64,000 nucleotides of DNA from NCBI RefSeq assembly GCF_000764305.2, contig NW_025944334.1:1-64000 (forward strand), read 5' to 3'. The stretch is from Hyalella azteca. Lineage: Eukaryota > Arthropoda > Malacostraca > Amphipoda > Hyalellidae. Shown piece by piece: positions 48,601-59,838 of this stretch (positions are counted from its first letter, which is position 1; each line of letters opens with the position of its first letter). A program made the translations under genes and the position numbers. The notes beneath the pieces were generated by a model that saw only the letters and a program-made list of their open reading frames with translations, was not told the origin of the DNA and ran no database searches.

Positions 48601-49189
48601 CTTTAATGAGAAACCATTTTGCACATTTTTGAAACTTAATCGAAACAATCGTTTGATTTTTATCGTGAATATTTGAAAGTCATGAATAGACCCATGTTTA
48701 AAGTAAGGAAGAATGGGCCAGATTCTTTACCAATATACATAATTCTGTATGCCTGAGATTCTTTTATAAACATAAAAGGAACTTTAACAATACAGATAAT
48801 TTCCATTAAAAATTATTGACACTTTAAAGGTTATGACTAATATATTTTACGTTATGATAATTTAACAAACTTTCTACGAGAACAAACTTAAATTTCAATC
48901 ACTTAGAATTTCCCATTATTCAGTGTTAAATTGTTTTAATTATCTGCCATTGTGAATTTCAAGTAATTTTTTTAATGTTGCGTTAAATAAATATGTAATA
49001 AATACTCATGTTCTTCAAATATAACGATAATTATGTTGTCTGAATGCAGAATTCTTCACTCACTCTAATTAATTTGATCACATTGGATCTATTGGTTCTG
49101 CTGGCAACGATTCGCGGTGGTTGAAGCAACATCGAATTAAGTTGTTAGGAAATATGCACTACAATGACTTGCAGAAATGGCTAGTCTAT
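45697..49189. other. very AT-rich spacer
   Basis: No supported gene. Many A/T runs. Frames near 47469-47835 and 48318-48676 (60-67 codons) are unrecognised. A small hairpin, CTGGGCAT and ATGCCCAG with a 9-base loop, lies at about 48371-48395. Confidence 0.55.
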
Positions 49190-49365
49190 GTAGTGAGCAT
49201 GTGTGGCATGAGTGGCATGAGTGTTGAGCATGAGTGGCATGAGTGTTGAGCATGAGTGTTGAGCATGAGTGTTGAACATGATTGTTGAGCATGAGTGTTG
49301 AGCGTGAGTGTTGAGCATGAGTGTTGAGCATGAAAACTGCAGGAGTGTTGCTTGAGTGTTGCACG
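49190..49365. repeat. 13-bp minisatellite, ~12 copies
   Basis: Unit ATGAGTGTTGAGC with GAGTGGC variants at the left and GAGTGTTGC(T/A) at the right end. Since three 13-bp units make 39 bp, all three minus-strand frames give the same 13-residue motif of the type STLMLNTHAQHSC. Three overlapping open frames of 65-75 codons result. Repeat artefact. Confidence 0.95.
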
Positions 49366-49765
49366 AGTGGTGCGTAGGTTCATATTTGGACACTCATAAC
49401 GCCCTCCTGCTCGCCGGAGTGACGCTTTGCAAGAAAAATGCCAAATTCAAACATTACTGCTACCTGGAACGGTACATATGATTAATATATAATTGGGATA
49501 TATTATATATGTACCAATTATATATTATATATAATTTGATTTTAAATAATTGATAGCTTGTGTGTCTAAAAAATTAATGAGTGAGTTATAGTCCCGAATT
49601 CACGAGAGTGCAATGCCTATATCTTATAAAAATGCCTATAGTCATACATTTATCTTTATCTCTATTTGTAAAACAAATTCAAACAATTCCAATTTAAGTT
49701 TAGGAACTTGTAGGCGTCAGCAAAATTCCCGTGAAATTTATTTGCCTCGATTGCGCACGTAATGT
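49366..49765. other. AT-rich spacer
   Basis: Contains an AT alternation (about 49480-49540) with ATTATATAT/ATATATAAT self-complementarity. No gene. Confidence 0.6.
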
Positions 49766-49774
49766 TCACAGCAT

Positions 49775-49901
49775 GCGTACGTATCATGTATGCTTATACG
49801 CGTACGTTTTAGCGTACGAATATGTGTTTGTGTCATGCGTGCGTAAAATTAATGCGTACATATTAACGTTGGTACAATTAGTGCATAAGTACAAGCGTAC
49901 G
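49775..49901. promoter_or_regulatory. cluster of GCGTACG motifs
   Basis: GCGTACG at 49775-49781, 49800-49806, 49812-49818 and 49895-49901, GCGTACA at 49854-49860, plus near-matches at 49837-49844. The CGTACG core is palindromic. Irregular spacing argues against a simple tandem repeat and suits a homotypic binding-site cluster. The binding protein is unknown to me. Confidence 0.35.
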
Positions 49902-50051
49902 TAAAAGGCTCACGTATTAGCGTTAAATGTTCGTTGTAAGCTCGTGGCAGCGGAGCAGCGCTACGGTGACGCTGCTCGCCTCACAGCTGCTATACGTGGT
50001 ATACTCATCAGCAGACACTCTGCTGCAGCGTATCTGCAGCTATATAGGCTC

Positions 50052-50052
<1 letters not shown>

Positions 50053-50101
<49 letters not shown>
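50053..50101. repeat. pure (CTG)n microsatellite, 16 units
   Basis: Sixteen uninterrupted GCT/CTG triplets (50054-50101), reading Leu, Cys or Ala on + and Gln, Ser or Ala on -. No surrounding exon is supported, so a coding role is not claimed. Pure CTG/CAG tracts of this length are prone to length change. Confidence 0.97.
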
Positions 50102-50102
<1 letters not shown>

Positions 50103-50114
50103 GGTTCACGCTCA

Positions 50115-50284
50115 TGTACAGCGCTGCTGCTGATGCTGCAGCTGTACAGCGCTGCTGCTGATGCTGCAGCTGTACAGCGCTGCTGCTGATACTGCAGCTG
50201 TACAGCGCTGCTGCTGATGCTGCAGCTGTACAGCGCTGCTGCTGATACTGCAGCTGTACAACGCTGCTGCTGATACTGCAGCCA
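50115..50284. repeat. 28-bp CTG-rich minisatellite, ~6 copies
   Basis: Unit TGTACAGCGCTGCTGCTGAT then GCTGCAGC, at 50115, 50143, 50171 and so on. It lies 13 bases after the pure CTG tract and includes CTGCTGCTG, so it probably arose from it. GCTGTACAGC across unit junctions is a perfect palindrome. Both strands stay open as a consequence. Confidence 0.96.
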
Positions 50285-51240
50285 TAAAGTGCAGCTTCCC
50301 TTTTTTTTGCAGACGCAATGTTTTCACTGATGCAACTGATTGCTGTTGATGCTTCTGCAGCTGATGCGTGGTGTAGTTGTACTGATTGTTTTGAATTTAC
50401 TCTGTAGTTCTTACAACTTAATTAATCCGCTTCGATATGAAAGTGATATGCATTTTAGGAATGTTGCTGGCGCCGGAAACCTGATGATGAATCCCGGTCC
50501 AAACTTACATTCATTTCCGCTTCAATGGATTATTACTGAATTTTGAATATAAGAAATTTTAGGAATGATGAATCAGGATGAAATATCTAGTGATATATTA
50601 CATTATTCATAATAATTAACCTAGACTGAGAATTTGCGACTAGCGAATCTGAACAAAAATTGTAACAAAAATTGTAACAAAAGTTTTAACTTTTCTGTAA
50701 ATCTCTCTAAATAAATATAATAACCTCGTCGTCGTTTCATATTAACAATAGAATCTGTGATTGAGTGTAATAAATTCATGTAGGCATTTTTTGTTACATC
50801 TAAAGGAATAATGGCTTCTGATAAACTTTCGCTTTCGCTACTTAAAGTGTTCGCTTAAAAGTTTCTGCTCATATCTACAACCAATATGTATAGTGGTAGA
50901 AGTTATTTCTCAAATTGCTGAGAAAATCACTCAAATTTTAAACTGCTGTAATCAATTATAATATCAGTCATTTTAAAATGATATTAATGATTAATATTGA
51001 TTCTTATCAGTTTTTAGTTACTGCAAATAAAAACTTGAAATGTCCCAACCAACAAATGTTGTCTACGTATACACAACGGCATTCTTAACAAAACGTTGTA
51101 AGTCTAAATAATTGACCAGTAACCGTTAAATCCAGTAAACGTTATAAAACTTTCGTATTTTTTATCAATCAGAGAAACCGTTGGTCGTAGATTTAAAGTC
51201 CACAGAATGCTCCACGCACAGTTTGTGTAAGTTTGTGCGT
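50285..51240. other. AT-rich spacer
   Basis: No gene. Short repeats of AAAATTGTAACA near 50656-50685. Confidence 0.6.
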
Positions 51241-51480
51241 ATCTCACAACGACCTTCCCACCGCCTTTTAAAGAGCCCGTCCCAGTCTGGATTTTTTGGT
51301 AGAATTCTCCCCAATCCGTTGGACTTTTAAGGCCAACAATGGTGGCGGAAAAAGGCAAGTTCCCACCCAAAACCCAGGCTTCCGTAAACCCGGACGCTGG
51401 ACCTTTAAACCAGCCAATGCCGACACTCACTCTTGGTTTCGGGCTCCGCGCTCCCCTTTTGCTTCGCCGCCCAATTGGGA
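51241..51480. promoter_or_regulatory. GC-richer patch with CArG-like boxes
   Basis: GC-rich against its flanks. CCTTTTAAAG (51264-51273) and ACTTTTAAGG (51323-51332) each match the SRF/MEF2-type CArG consensus CC(A/T)6GG at 9 of 10 positions; ACCTTTAAAC (51401-51410) is a weaker relative. It lies 3 kb upstream of the best exon in the window. Both strands are open for 80-108 codons, which I attribute to composition. Regulatory use is inference. Confidence 0.3.
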
Positions 51481-52848
51481 GGAGTCACCATTTGTATTTT
51501 CTCTGTGTTGGGGAAATGTTGAACGTTATGAAGAAATATTTTTATTCTAGGTGCTGGAAAAATGTATACATCTCTGAATAAATACCTTAATTCTCTGTGC
51601 ATGGGAGGTGTTTAAATTTATGATCAAATTTACGGAGAAACATTTTTATTCCCAATGCAAGGAATATATTTAAATCTATTTGAAGCAATATATTACCTGT
51701 GATGAACAGTAATATTCAGTTCATCTCCAACACTTAATCTATTCTTTGTAGCACCTGGCTCATATCTCTGCGATTGTGACTTCAAATGGTGCAATTTCAG
51801 TTAGATTTGCTTCCAACTCAATATTTCTTTTTATTCCTGAATAAAATCTAGATATGATTAGATTATTCTTTTTTATTTTTTAATTATGTTGAGGAATGTT
51901 TTTATAAATATTGACTTCATTGATATATTGATATTGATAAGGACTCAACGTATCTGTCGGGTATCTGACATCACGATATGGTGCTATTAATTGGCTTATA
52001 AACGGTATTAGTTCAGACGTCTTTCTTGAAACAGTTTTGTACAAAGTATTTTATTTTATAATTTGTGATTTAACTCACGCTATTTATGTGCGCTTTCACT
52101 TTCTACTGTGCATTGGGCTGGTTAATGTGAGGTCAGTTTTTTAAGACTATCCAGCTGCTTGTCTATAGTTTTAACGTATAGTACGACTTATTTTCTTGTA
52201 ACAAATTTTTGTTGAAATTTTGTTCAATACGGAATAAACTTTTGTATTTTGCAGCTTTAATTAGCGACGATGCAATTAACTGACTGAACTTTCTAAATTG
52301 AAGTTGATCAATACTCCTATTTAGGTTTTGCACTCTAATTGAATCGCATAATTACTTCTGGGAATCAATGACGGGTTTATTTAATTTTTAGATTAATTGG
52401 AAATTTTGTGAAGAGATTTGAACCCGAGAACTTTTATTATCATGTTAGAACCTTGGAGAAATACTAGAACTGGTTTCTCTCATTTTAGCGTAACTTAAGG
52501 ACCAATTGTTCCATGTCCTCATCGCCACAATGGCAGGAAATTAGCGACGGAAATACGATGATGCTAAATATTTCAGGGGAAAATTTATCCTGACTGAAAT
52601 ATTGAGGATCGAGGACAAATTAAACCATGCAATTTGAAGACTTGAAACTGGCATTCTTCGTTTACTTATTTTTTCATTAATGTTAACGGTAATTTTTTCA
52701 TACGATTATCCTGAACGAACTTCCACTGATACTATGAAGAAATTTAAAACTTTTCGGTTACGAGGAATTAAATCAAGATTCTTAAATGCGTAGAATGAAG
52801 CCTCGAGAAGGCATGCTCACGTAGCGTCGTGTACAGAAAGAGTTGACA
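51481..52848. other. AT-rich spacer
   Basis: No supported gene or array. Confidence 0.6.
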
Positions 52849-53110
52849 AGATTCGAAGGTTTGTGATTGGCGCTGCATCCAATCAATAGCGGCTTCCGAG
52901 CCGTCGTGGGGTTTGCACAAAAACTTTAACTCGGTTTTAAAAAGCCGTGTGTCTGGCCAGCCCCTCTCCCCCGCAGCAGCTGTAGACGGGACCTTTAAGT
53001 CGCCTGCTGCCTCAGTACGGCGGCCGCTTGCAGGGGAGGTGTACGTTGCCGCCACTTGTGTACCGCCGCCGATACCCGCGGTCGCCGAGACCAACTTTCC
53101 CGATATTTAC
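52849..53110 (+). CDS. GC-rich open segment, possible exon (doubtful)
   Basis: A GC- and CpG-rich patch open on both strands (80 codons +, 108 codons -). On the + strand a very pyrimidine-rich tract ends CCCGCAG at 52976, a good acceptor, followed by an Ala/Pro/Val-rich frame (AAVDGTFKSPAASVRR and onward) that stays open to 53155. No clear donor is seen and no domain is recognised. A further CTTTAA box lies at 52991-53000. It could equally be promoter DNA of the downstream gene. Confidence 0.2.
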
Positions 53111-54291
53111 TGGTGTGAAATCGTGTACCTAAACTCTCACTTGGTAAAATTATGATTTGATTCAAAGTGTGTAGACATTTTAATTATGTTTCGTAGTCAA
53201 CGTTGCCCTATATGTTAAATCAAATGGATTTATAATGAACATCTGCTCTGAGATTCTCGTAAATGTTCAAGGGTGCGACCACCTAAATTCTACTTATGAA
53301 TAGAGACGCGATCTGCTCACCGTGTAAATGCGTCGAGCCTTGCTAGTGCCGCTACTTCTGGAGTCGCTGTAAAGTAAGAATTTATGTGACTTATTTTTCC
53401 CACTGAACATCTCCGACCTTGCTCAATTATGACGGCAAAAAATGGGTAACTCGCCTAGAGTAAAGCGGCCTCATTTGTTCCTGTATTTATTGTGTGTTCC
53501 GTTGTGGCGACAGTGACTGAGAACATGCAAACATGTAAGCAAGTGATATCAATTATGAAACAGACTTTGTATTTAAATGCGATGTTCTTTTTCGTTTTCT
53601 GAAAATTTCCATAAACAACAGTTTCAAGAAATAGACTAATTCCCTTTATTAATTAATTCACTAAATTCAAACAGATCGTTAACAAGACTAGTATGATTGT
53701 ATCGGCGTTGTGTAGAGAGTGAATATTAGCGCTACGAGCTGCAGCCTTGCACCGCCGCTCTACGTGACATAAAAAATATGAACTCGAGTGTACGAACGAG
53801 TAAACTTTTACGAATTAATTCATCATTTGTTCCGATGATAACCAGAATTTTCCCTTGTTCTATTTGTATCTTCAGTTCCATGTGTGATATACGTGGCGCT
53901 TAAAAGATATTTTTTCTTACAGAGTTACTTCATTCATAAATTAACAATTACGATTCCAGCTATTCGGTTCAGTGAAACAATCGAATTACTCATGATCGAT
54001 TTATAATTATAATTTACATGCGTCATCTGAATTTTTGAGTGAAAAATCATTCGCATTTCCAAAATAAAATCCGTTTACGATACTGTGAGCAACGGAAATC
54101 AAATGGTCTCGCGTTATTTTTCGGTGAAATCCATTAGTAAAAAAAGTGTTTGTTAAATTCATGTAACTGATGTCCAGTTGAGCTGTCGCCTGCAGTCTTC
54201 ATTGACATGAAATAAAGAGCGGCTTCGGTAATTTGTTCGTACAACAGAAAGACTTTTTTCTTTCTAAAATCCCACTCTCGTCCACCGTTCT
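53111..54291. other. AT-rich spacer upstream of the main exon
   Basis: No gene. A pyrimidine-rich tract (54250-54290) ends TTCTAG at 54287-54292. It could be a splice acceptor opening a 5' untranslated part of the following exon. Confidence 0.45.
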
Positions 54292-54381
54292 AGTACGCAC
54301 CGAAAACTTTCACGGCAATTCCAACTTGATTCGAACCTGCGCAAGCGGTGCTGAAAGATAAAAATCGTTCCCGACGCAAGT

Positions 54382-54661
54382 ATGTCGGAAATGGTCGAGA
54401 TGGCAGAGCTGCTCGACCGACCCGACAAAATCGAAGTCGCTGTCGATAGCGTTGACGTCCCCGACGAAGCCGAAGACCCCCGAAATAATTCGTTGCTCTC
54501 GGGTCGTAAACGACAGCGGTCTGGTTCAGTCACCCCCGAGGAAGGCAATGTTATGAACATCGTAGATAACAGCAGACCCTACGACGAAGAAGCTTCAGGG
54601 TCTGCGGGCTGTGAAGATAGGGCTGCTCTTCTGCTCAGGGTTTACCTCAAGATGAAGCTTG
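54382..54661 (+). CDS. first coding exon of an unidentified acidic, probably nuclear protein
   Basis: The clearest coding segment in the window. An in-frame TGA about 30 bases upstream makes the ATG at 54382 the start. Ninety-three codons follow, then G|GTGAGT, a strong donor with GT at 54662. The frame continues only 22 more codons into the intron before a stop. Codons end mostly in G or C, unlike the flanks. The protein begins MSEMVEMAELLDRPDKIEVA; residues 1-35 are strongly acidic, GRKRQR at 41-46 looks like a nuclear localisation signal, SVTPEE at 49-54 offers a proline-directed or CK2-type phosphosite, and residues 79-93 are Leu/Lys-rich. Most of the 30-residue stretch after the basic patch looks disordered. 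I do not recognise the family. The minus strand is also open (98 codons) but lacks start and splice support. Confidence 0.6.
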
Positions 54662-56500
54662 GTGAGTTTATCCTTAATTATTTAACCCTTAACCCGCGTT
54701 GTGTACCAAATATTCCATCTGGCTCATAATGGGGATTGACAATGGGCTCATATAATGGGGCTCATACAATTCTTAATGTAATTTTTTAGAATATATTTGT
54801 CATGATTCGCAGTCCTCCTCAATTTTTATTAATAATAAAAAATTAAATTTTGACAGATGTGTGCCTTAAATAGAGTATGATAGATTGCTTGAGTATGATG
54901 ATTGCTTTCACTGCAGGAGGAAGCATTCTAAGTATACTCTCACTATTATTGGTATCAAGTTTACTATTTTAACTATGCACTCCGCAATTCTAGGCGGGCA
55001 CTCTATATACTATTCTAGGCAAAACTCCACTGCTTGGGTAATGCACTCCATATGATTCTATAGGTACAAAATTCCCTTAATGTTTTTGTACACTTTATTC
55101 TTCTATGCTTACACTCCATTATTCTTGTTATACACAACACTATTATGTGGTTACTCACTACACTGCACAACTGGTTCACAGTGCAATTGATGGCTGACTT
55201 CGTTATAGTTCGACGCCGTGAATGTTGAGTGGCCGCAATATCTGACCGCTGGAAAAACTGTGTTGCGTTGGCGACCGCAGAGCTCATTTCAGCATTGCAA
55301 AATTGGCAAAATATTTTTTTCTATTGTGTTTCACAATACTTAATATGTTTATTATTTCAACGCAGCCTGATATTTTATTTTATATATTAGAGTTAGTTCA
55401 ATGCTTGAAGTAGAAACCAGTTAATCGCGTCCAACACTATAAATAATGGATAGTTTCAATTCCAAATTTTGATTAATTTTGTAGGCGCAATTCGGAATAT
55501 AAAAATACATAATTTTCCTTTGGAAATTGATGAAACTTAATACAAATCAGATAATTTGTTAAAGCTCCTGCTATTTCTATCAATTAGTTAGATAATAAAC
55601 TAATTATTGGCTTGATTAAAACCACTTGGGCTAATGATACCTATACATCATTTTATTTTTAGAACTTATATAATGTGGATCATTAATAAAATAATGATCT
55701 GAAAGTTAAATATTTGTTAAAGCTTATACTCTCTGTGACAATATAGGTCTTTTTCTCCTGTTTGAAAATGCAATCGATGCTTCCGAGTGCTTGAATCCGA
55801 ATTTGTATTATTCTTCGAAATCAAAACTAAGTTCATTACGAAATATTCAGACAGGGAAGTGTGATCACTGGCTGGCTGATCTAATTCATTTAAGTAAAGT
55901 TCCAGTCTCAATTTTTCAATTTTATTCGTACCGAGAATGCGTTTGAAAAAATCTTAGAATCTTCAGTAATGATAGCTCTATATATTTAAGGTAATTGATG
56001 CTCATAATCCAACTAATTTAAGCGAATTCTGACGATGATCGTAAGTTCCCAGAGATTATTGTTATAACTCGAGTATAACGTGTTACTCCAACGATTGCTA
56101 CGTGCAGTAATCGACCTGAAATAATTTGTGATTGATCGGTTGGTTTGCGAAGCGAAAAAAAATTAACACAATTAAAACTCATTACCGTAGTCAACTTATT
56201 CGATAAAGTGAATTCTAATGGAGTTGTTCACAAACTGAACAATATCATTCAGAACACAATAATGCAATAATATCATTAAGTGCTCAATTATAATACAATA
56301 TTATTCACTGCTCAAAAATTCTGCAATATCTCTCAGAGCGCAATAATATTACAATATTATACACAACACAATAACACCACGTAGTATCATTAACTGCCCG
56401 AAAATATTTTAAATATTAAACACGGCAATATAACACTTCAATATCGAATACTGCATTTAGCACAATAACGCTCTATAAAATCCTACACTGAACAGAAACT

Positions 56501-56540
56501 AGTATATATCATATTGTACATGTACAATATGATATATACT
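56501..56540. repeat. 40-bp perfect palindrome
   Basis: AGTATATATCATATTGTACA followed directly by its exact reverse complement, with no loop, centred on TGTACA/ACATGT. A sequence of this kind can extrude as a cruciform and is hard to clone, so the assembly here deserves a check. Confidence 0.97.
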
Positions 56541-56629
56541 GCCCGATACATGGAACATTCTATAGTTGATTATTTCATAAGGCACTATATTTTCCTCATC
56601 GGAAATAGCGTGTTTCTTTCACTATACCT

Positions 56630-56671
56630 ATAATTTATTGATAACTGCGGCTGCAGTTATCAATAAATTAT
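56630..56671. repeat. 19-bp perfect inverted repeat with 4-base loop
   Basis: ATAATTTATTGATAACTGC (56630-56648) and GCAGTTATCAATAAATTAT (56653-56671), loop GGCT. It lies 90 bases after the 40-bp palindrome. As RNA it would be a 19-bp hairpin, shorter than most microRNA precursors. Confidence 0.97.
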
Positions 56672-57504
56672 TCGTTTGTTCTTAGTTTGGAATTCGAACA
56701 ACTCAATTAATGCTACATACAATGAACTACATCTGAGGTTCTATATAGATTTAAATAATGCTTGTTGTATGAGGCTGCAAACTTCGTTTCGTTAAGTGGG
56801 GTCTTTTCTCTTGCTTATCAGACGGAAATTTAAGTTTTATATTTCGTTGTCGACAATTTTCTGAAGGAATTCAACGTTCCGAATATGTCCGAGTGCTGCA
56901 TAATTTCTACAAGTTTTTATTTTAAATTTTGGTAGCGCAACAGATTTTTTTACCGTTGTTATGAAAATTCGGAAAGCTTTTCCTGAATTAATTTATGTGT
57001 TCAATGTTTTTTGCCGCTCATAGGTTCACTTTCCGTGCATTAAAACATATGGATTTGAAGATTCAAGCAAAATATTTTTGATGATTGTAAGGCACGGAAG
57101 TTAAAATACTTATTCATTAAGTAAATATGAATATATCGTGCCAGGGCAACCTAAATCCTTGCATTGGATCAGCTTGCAAATTGTACATCTTGTACTCCCG
57201 CCAATACGTTTTTTTATGACCCTTATAAAACGGAGCAAGTTTTTAACGAACTTTGATTGCATTTCCATCTCAAGCCACGCCCGCCGTCTTAACTCCGCCC
57301 CTTAAATCCACCCATCGCTCAGCTCCACCCCAGTCACCCGCTCTTGAATTAACAGCATCTTTTTTTAAATCTGCATCTGCCTCGTTTTGGACTCTGGCAA
57401 AATAATTGTCGTTTTACCCGGCACAAAATACCCAGTGTTACGATGAGGTGATGCGTTGAAGTTTCATTTGAAGCTAAATCTAATATTTAGCTATATTTAT
57501 TTTG

Positions 57505-57890
57505 ATGAAGTAAACCTTGGTAGAAAGTTTATTTGTATTATGATGGAGTTACCCATGGTAAAAAGTTTATATATATTATGATGGAGTTACCCATGGTAAA
57601 AAGTTTATATATATTATGATGGAGTTACCCGTGGTAGGAAGTTTACATATATTATAATGAAGTTAAACATGGTAGAAAGTTTATATTTATTATGACGAAG
57701 TTACCCATGATAGAACGTTTATATATATATTATGATAGAGTTACTCGTAGTAGCCTAGAAGGAATTATATATTAAATTATGATGGCATTACCCATGGTAG
57801 AAAGTTTATATTTATTCTGATAGATTTACCCATATGGTAAAAAGTTTATATTTATTATGATTTAGTTACCCATTGTAGAAAGATTGCAAG
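57505..57890. repeat. 38-bp minisatellite, ~10 copies
   Basis: Unit GTTACCCATGGTAGAAAGTT then TATATATATTATGATGGA. ACCC-type anchors at 57513, 57551, 57589, 57627, 57665, 57703, 57743, 57790, 57828 and 57868: period 38, with small insertions in two of the later steps. Each unit has a near-palindromic TTACCCATGGTAA core. Confidence 0.96.
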
Positions 57891-59600
57891 ATTTCCAACG
57901 TGTAATGAGGTAGTGGAGTTCATCACACTCCTGCTTCTTCTTCATTCTTCGTTTAGGTTTTTGTTATCTTCATGTGTTCACTGTGCCTAATGCGTCCAGA
58001 AATCAGTTACCTGTTACAAATGGCAATGCCTGTAATTTTTACTCATGAACAATGCGACCTTTGCACATTCTGGCCACTGAAAGCTCCTGCTCATTCACAA
58101 TGAAAGTATTTTCATTCGCATTGTCGTACTCAGAATCCGTTAAGAATTCTTGCATCTCTATGACATCAGATTATTCATACCATAGCACTGCGCCCTTTAA
58201 CCTCAGCAAGAAAAAATCTTGCATAAATATGCATACAAAGAAACTGGTGAGTTGTATTTTAGGATTTGTTTGCATGAATTGCGAATCAAATCATTTGAAA
58301 CAGTTTGGGAGAGGCGAGGCAGCCTGTGCTCCGTCACAACAATAGCATATATCATTTCCGCTCAGCAGCTACCCTACCAAATTCGATCCTGCCTCTTGTT
58401 CCTTCGCCCTTTTTTTGACCATGCCAATTTTTTTCGACACTTCGCATTGAGGAGCAGCAACCCTTGCCTGGTCGCTTCTGTGGACCCTCCCAATTCAATT
58501 TAAAATGCGGCGTGCCTCGGTTTTTTGGCCCCGCCCGTTTTTTGAGCCCGCCTCTTTGCCCTGAATGTGGATTTTGTCTCCTCCTCTTATTTTTCGTCTC
58601 CTCCCATCCTCCTTTTGAGTTTTAACTCCTCCCACTCCAAAGAAATCCTATTAGTAATGCTCGCTCCTGGCGGTCGTCTTGAATGCATCATTAGTTTGCT
58701 CCGACAATTATTAAGCGCCCGGCTCATTATCACCATCACTTCCATATAACTTCCTCTATTTGCTTACATTATTTGCCGTATTCTCTTAGTTTTTCACGAC
58801 GCGCTGTTTTGCATTCAAATTCGTATATTTTAGTCTACACTGAATTGCACCTTATTATTCAATGACAGATAGAAGCAAATAACTCATATGCCAGTCCATA
58901 AAAATACCTCTCTTGAAATTAATGAACCATGTTGTAGTATACTAAACATAAATGAATATTGATCCTCGTTTAATATTTCCACGTGCACATTTATATTCTC
59001 ATGCTAACACCGACGGTCCGCAGCATCCTTCCTGATAAGCGTTCTCACATCCATCATATAGAAGCTATAGAGTCTTCATCTTGTACAAGTAAACGTTTTT
59101 GTTGATAATAAATTGTGTTGAATTTATCTCTCGCATCAATAAACAAATTTTGAAACAATTAAATTGAGATTTCAAGTCATATTCAAATAATAATCTCGTT
59201 TATTTTCGAGACAGCAGTTTGTTTTTTCTGAATAATTTTAATTTATACTGCAGCTATCATTTCTGATTGAGGCCAGGCCTTATATGATATAACGATCTTT
59301 GTTTCAAGCCTTGACTGTATTTTGTATATTATTTACTTTACTTGACGTCATACATGCAAATTTCATACAACCTCTCAACTGTACTACACATAGCACACCT
59401 TTAAGAATGAAGGCGCACGCGTATTTGTATGAACACATCAAACACTCACAACAAAAGTGTGTTATATTGAATACCTTACACATACATTGCACCAAGGTAC
59501 ACCCGATACAAGGCCTGTATATGAACCACACAGAACACAAGCCATCTGTGCAGAGCAAGCATGTGTATAGCGGTCACATGAAGCCAGCGATGTAAAGAGA
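57891..59600. other. AT-rich spacer
   Basis: No supported exon. Frames of 84-98 codons near 58052-58503 and 59299-59595 are Ser/His/Cys-rich without motifs or good splice borders. 58500-58640 is a pyrimidine-rich tract. Confidence 0.5.
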
Positions 59601-59605
59601 GCCGA

Positions 59606-59727
59606 GCTCTGCCAATACTTGTAACTCTGCCAATACTTGTTACTGCTCTGCCAATACTTGTTACTGCTCTGCCAATACTTGTTACTGCTCTGCCAATACT
59701 TGTTGCTGCTCTGCCAACACTCGAAAC
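59606..59727. repeat. 21-bp minisatellite, ~6 copies
   Basis: Unit CTGCCAATACTTGTTACTGCT; GCCAATACTT at 59611, 59629, 59650, 59671 and 59692. Minus-strand translation repeats a Lys-Tyr-Trp-Gln-Ser-Ser-Asn heptapeptide within a 93-codon frame. Repeat artefact. Confidence 0.95.
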
Positions 59728-59802
59728 ATTTTATGTTGAACATTACCTGTCGATTCTATAAAAACTATGCATGTTCGCAAAAAATGTCTGCATGTCTTTC
59801 GA

Positions 59803-59838
59803 TCGTAATTTTGTAACAAGCTTGTTACAAAATTACGA
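59803..59838. repeat. 36-bp perfect palindrome
   Basis: TCGTAATTTTGTAACAAG followed directly by its exact reverse complement, centred on AAGCTT, with no loop. Second perfect long palindrome in the right-hand part of the window. Confidence 0.97.

Larger units (their letters stand above)
54662..57504. other. AT-rich DNA, probably intron
   Basis: Begins with the GTGAGT donor of the preceding exon. No other exon recognised. Contains the two strong palindromes at 56501 and 56630. A 90-codon minus frame (55015-55287) is unrecognised. Confidence 0.5.

Noticed and set aside
49137..49393. Three overlapping minus-strand frames with His/Asn/Thr/Leu repeats
   Set aside because: A 13-bp unit gives the same peptide in every frame; no start or splice context.
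54320..54420. GGTTCGAATC B-box-like word on the minus strand (tRNA candidate)
   Set aside because: No A-box, acceptor stem or anticodon arm could be fitted around it, and it overlaps the upstream region of the best coding exon.
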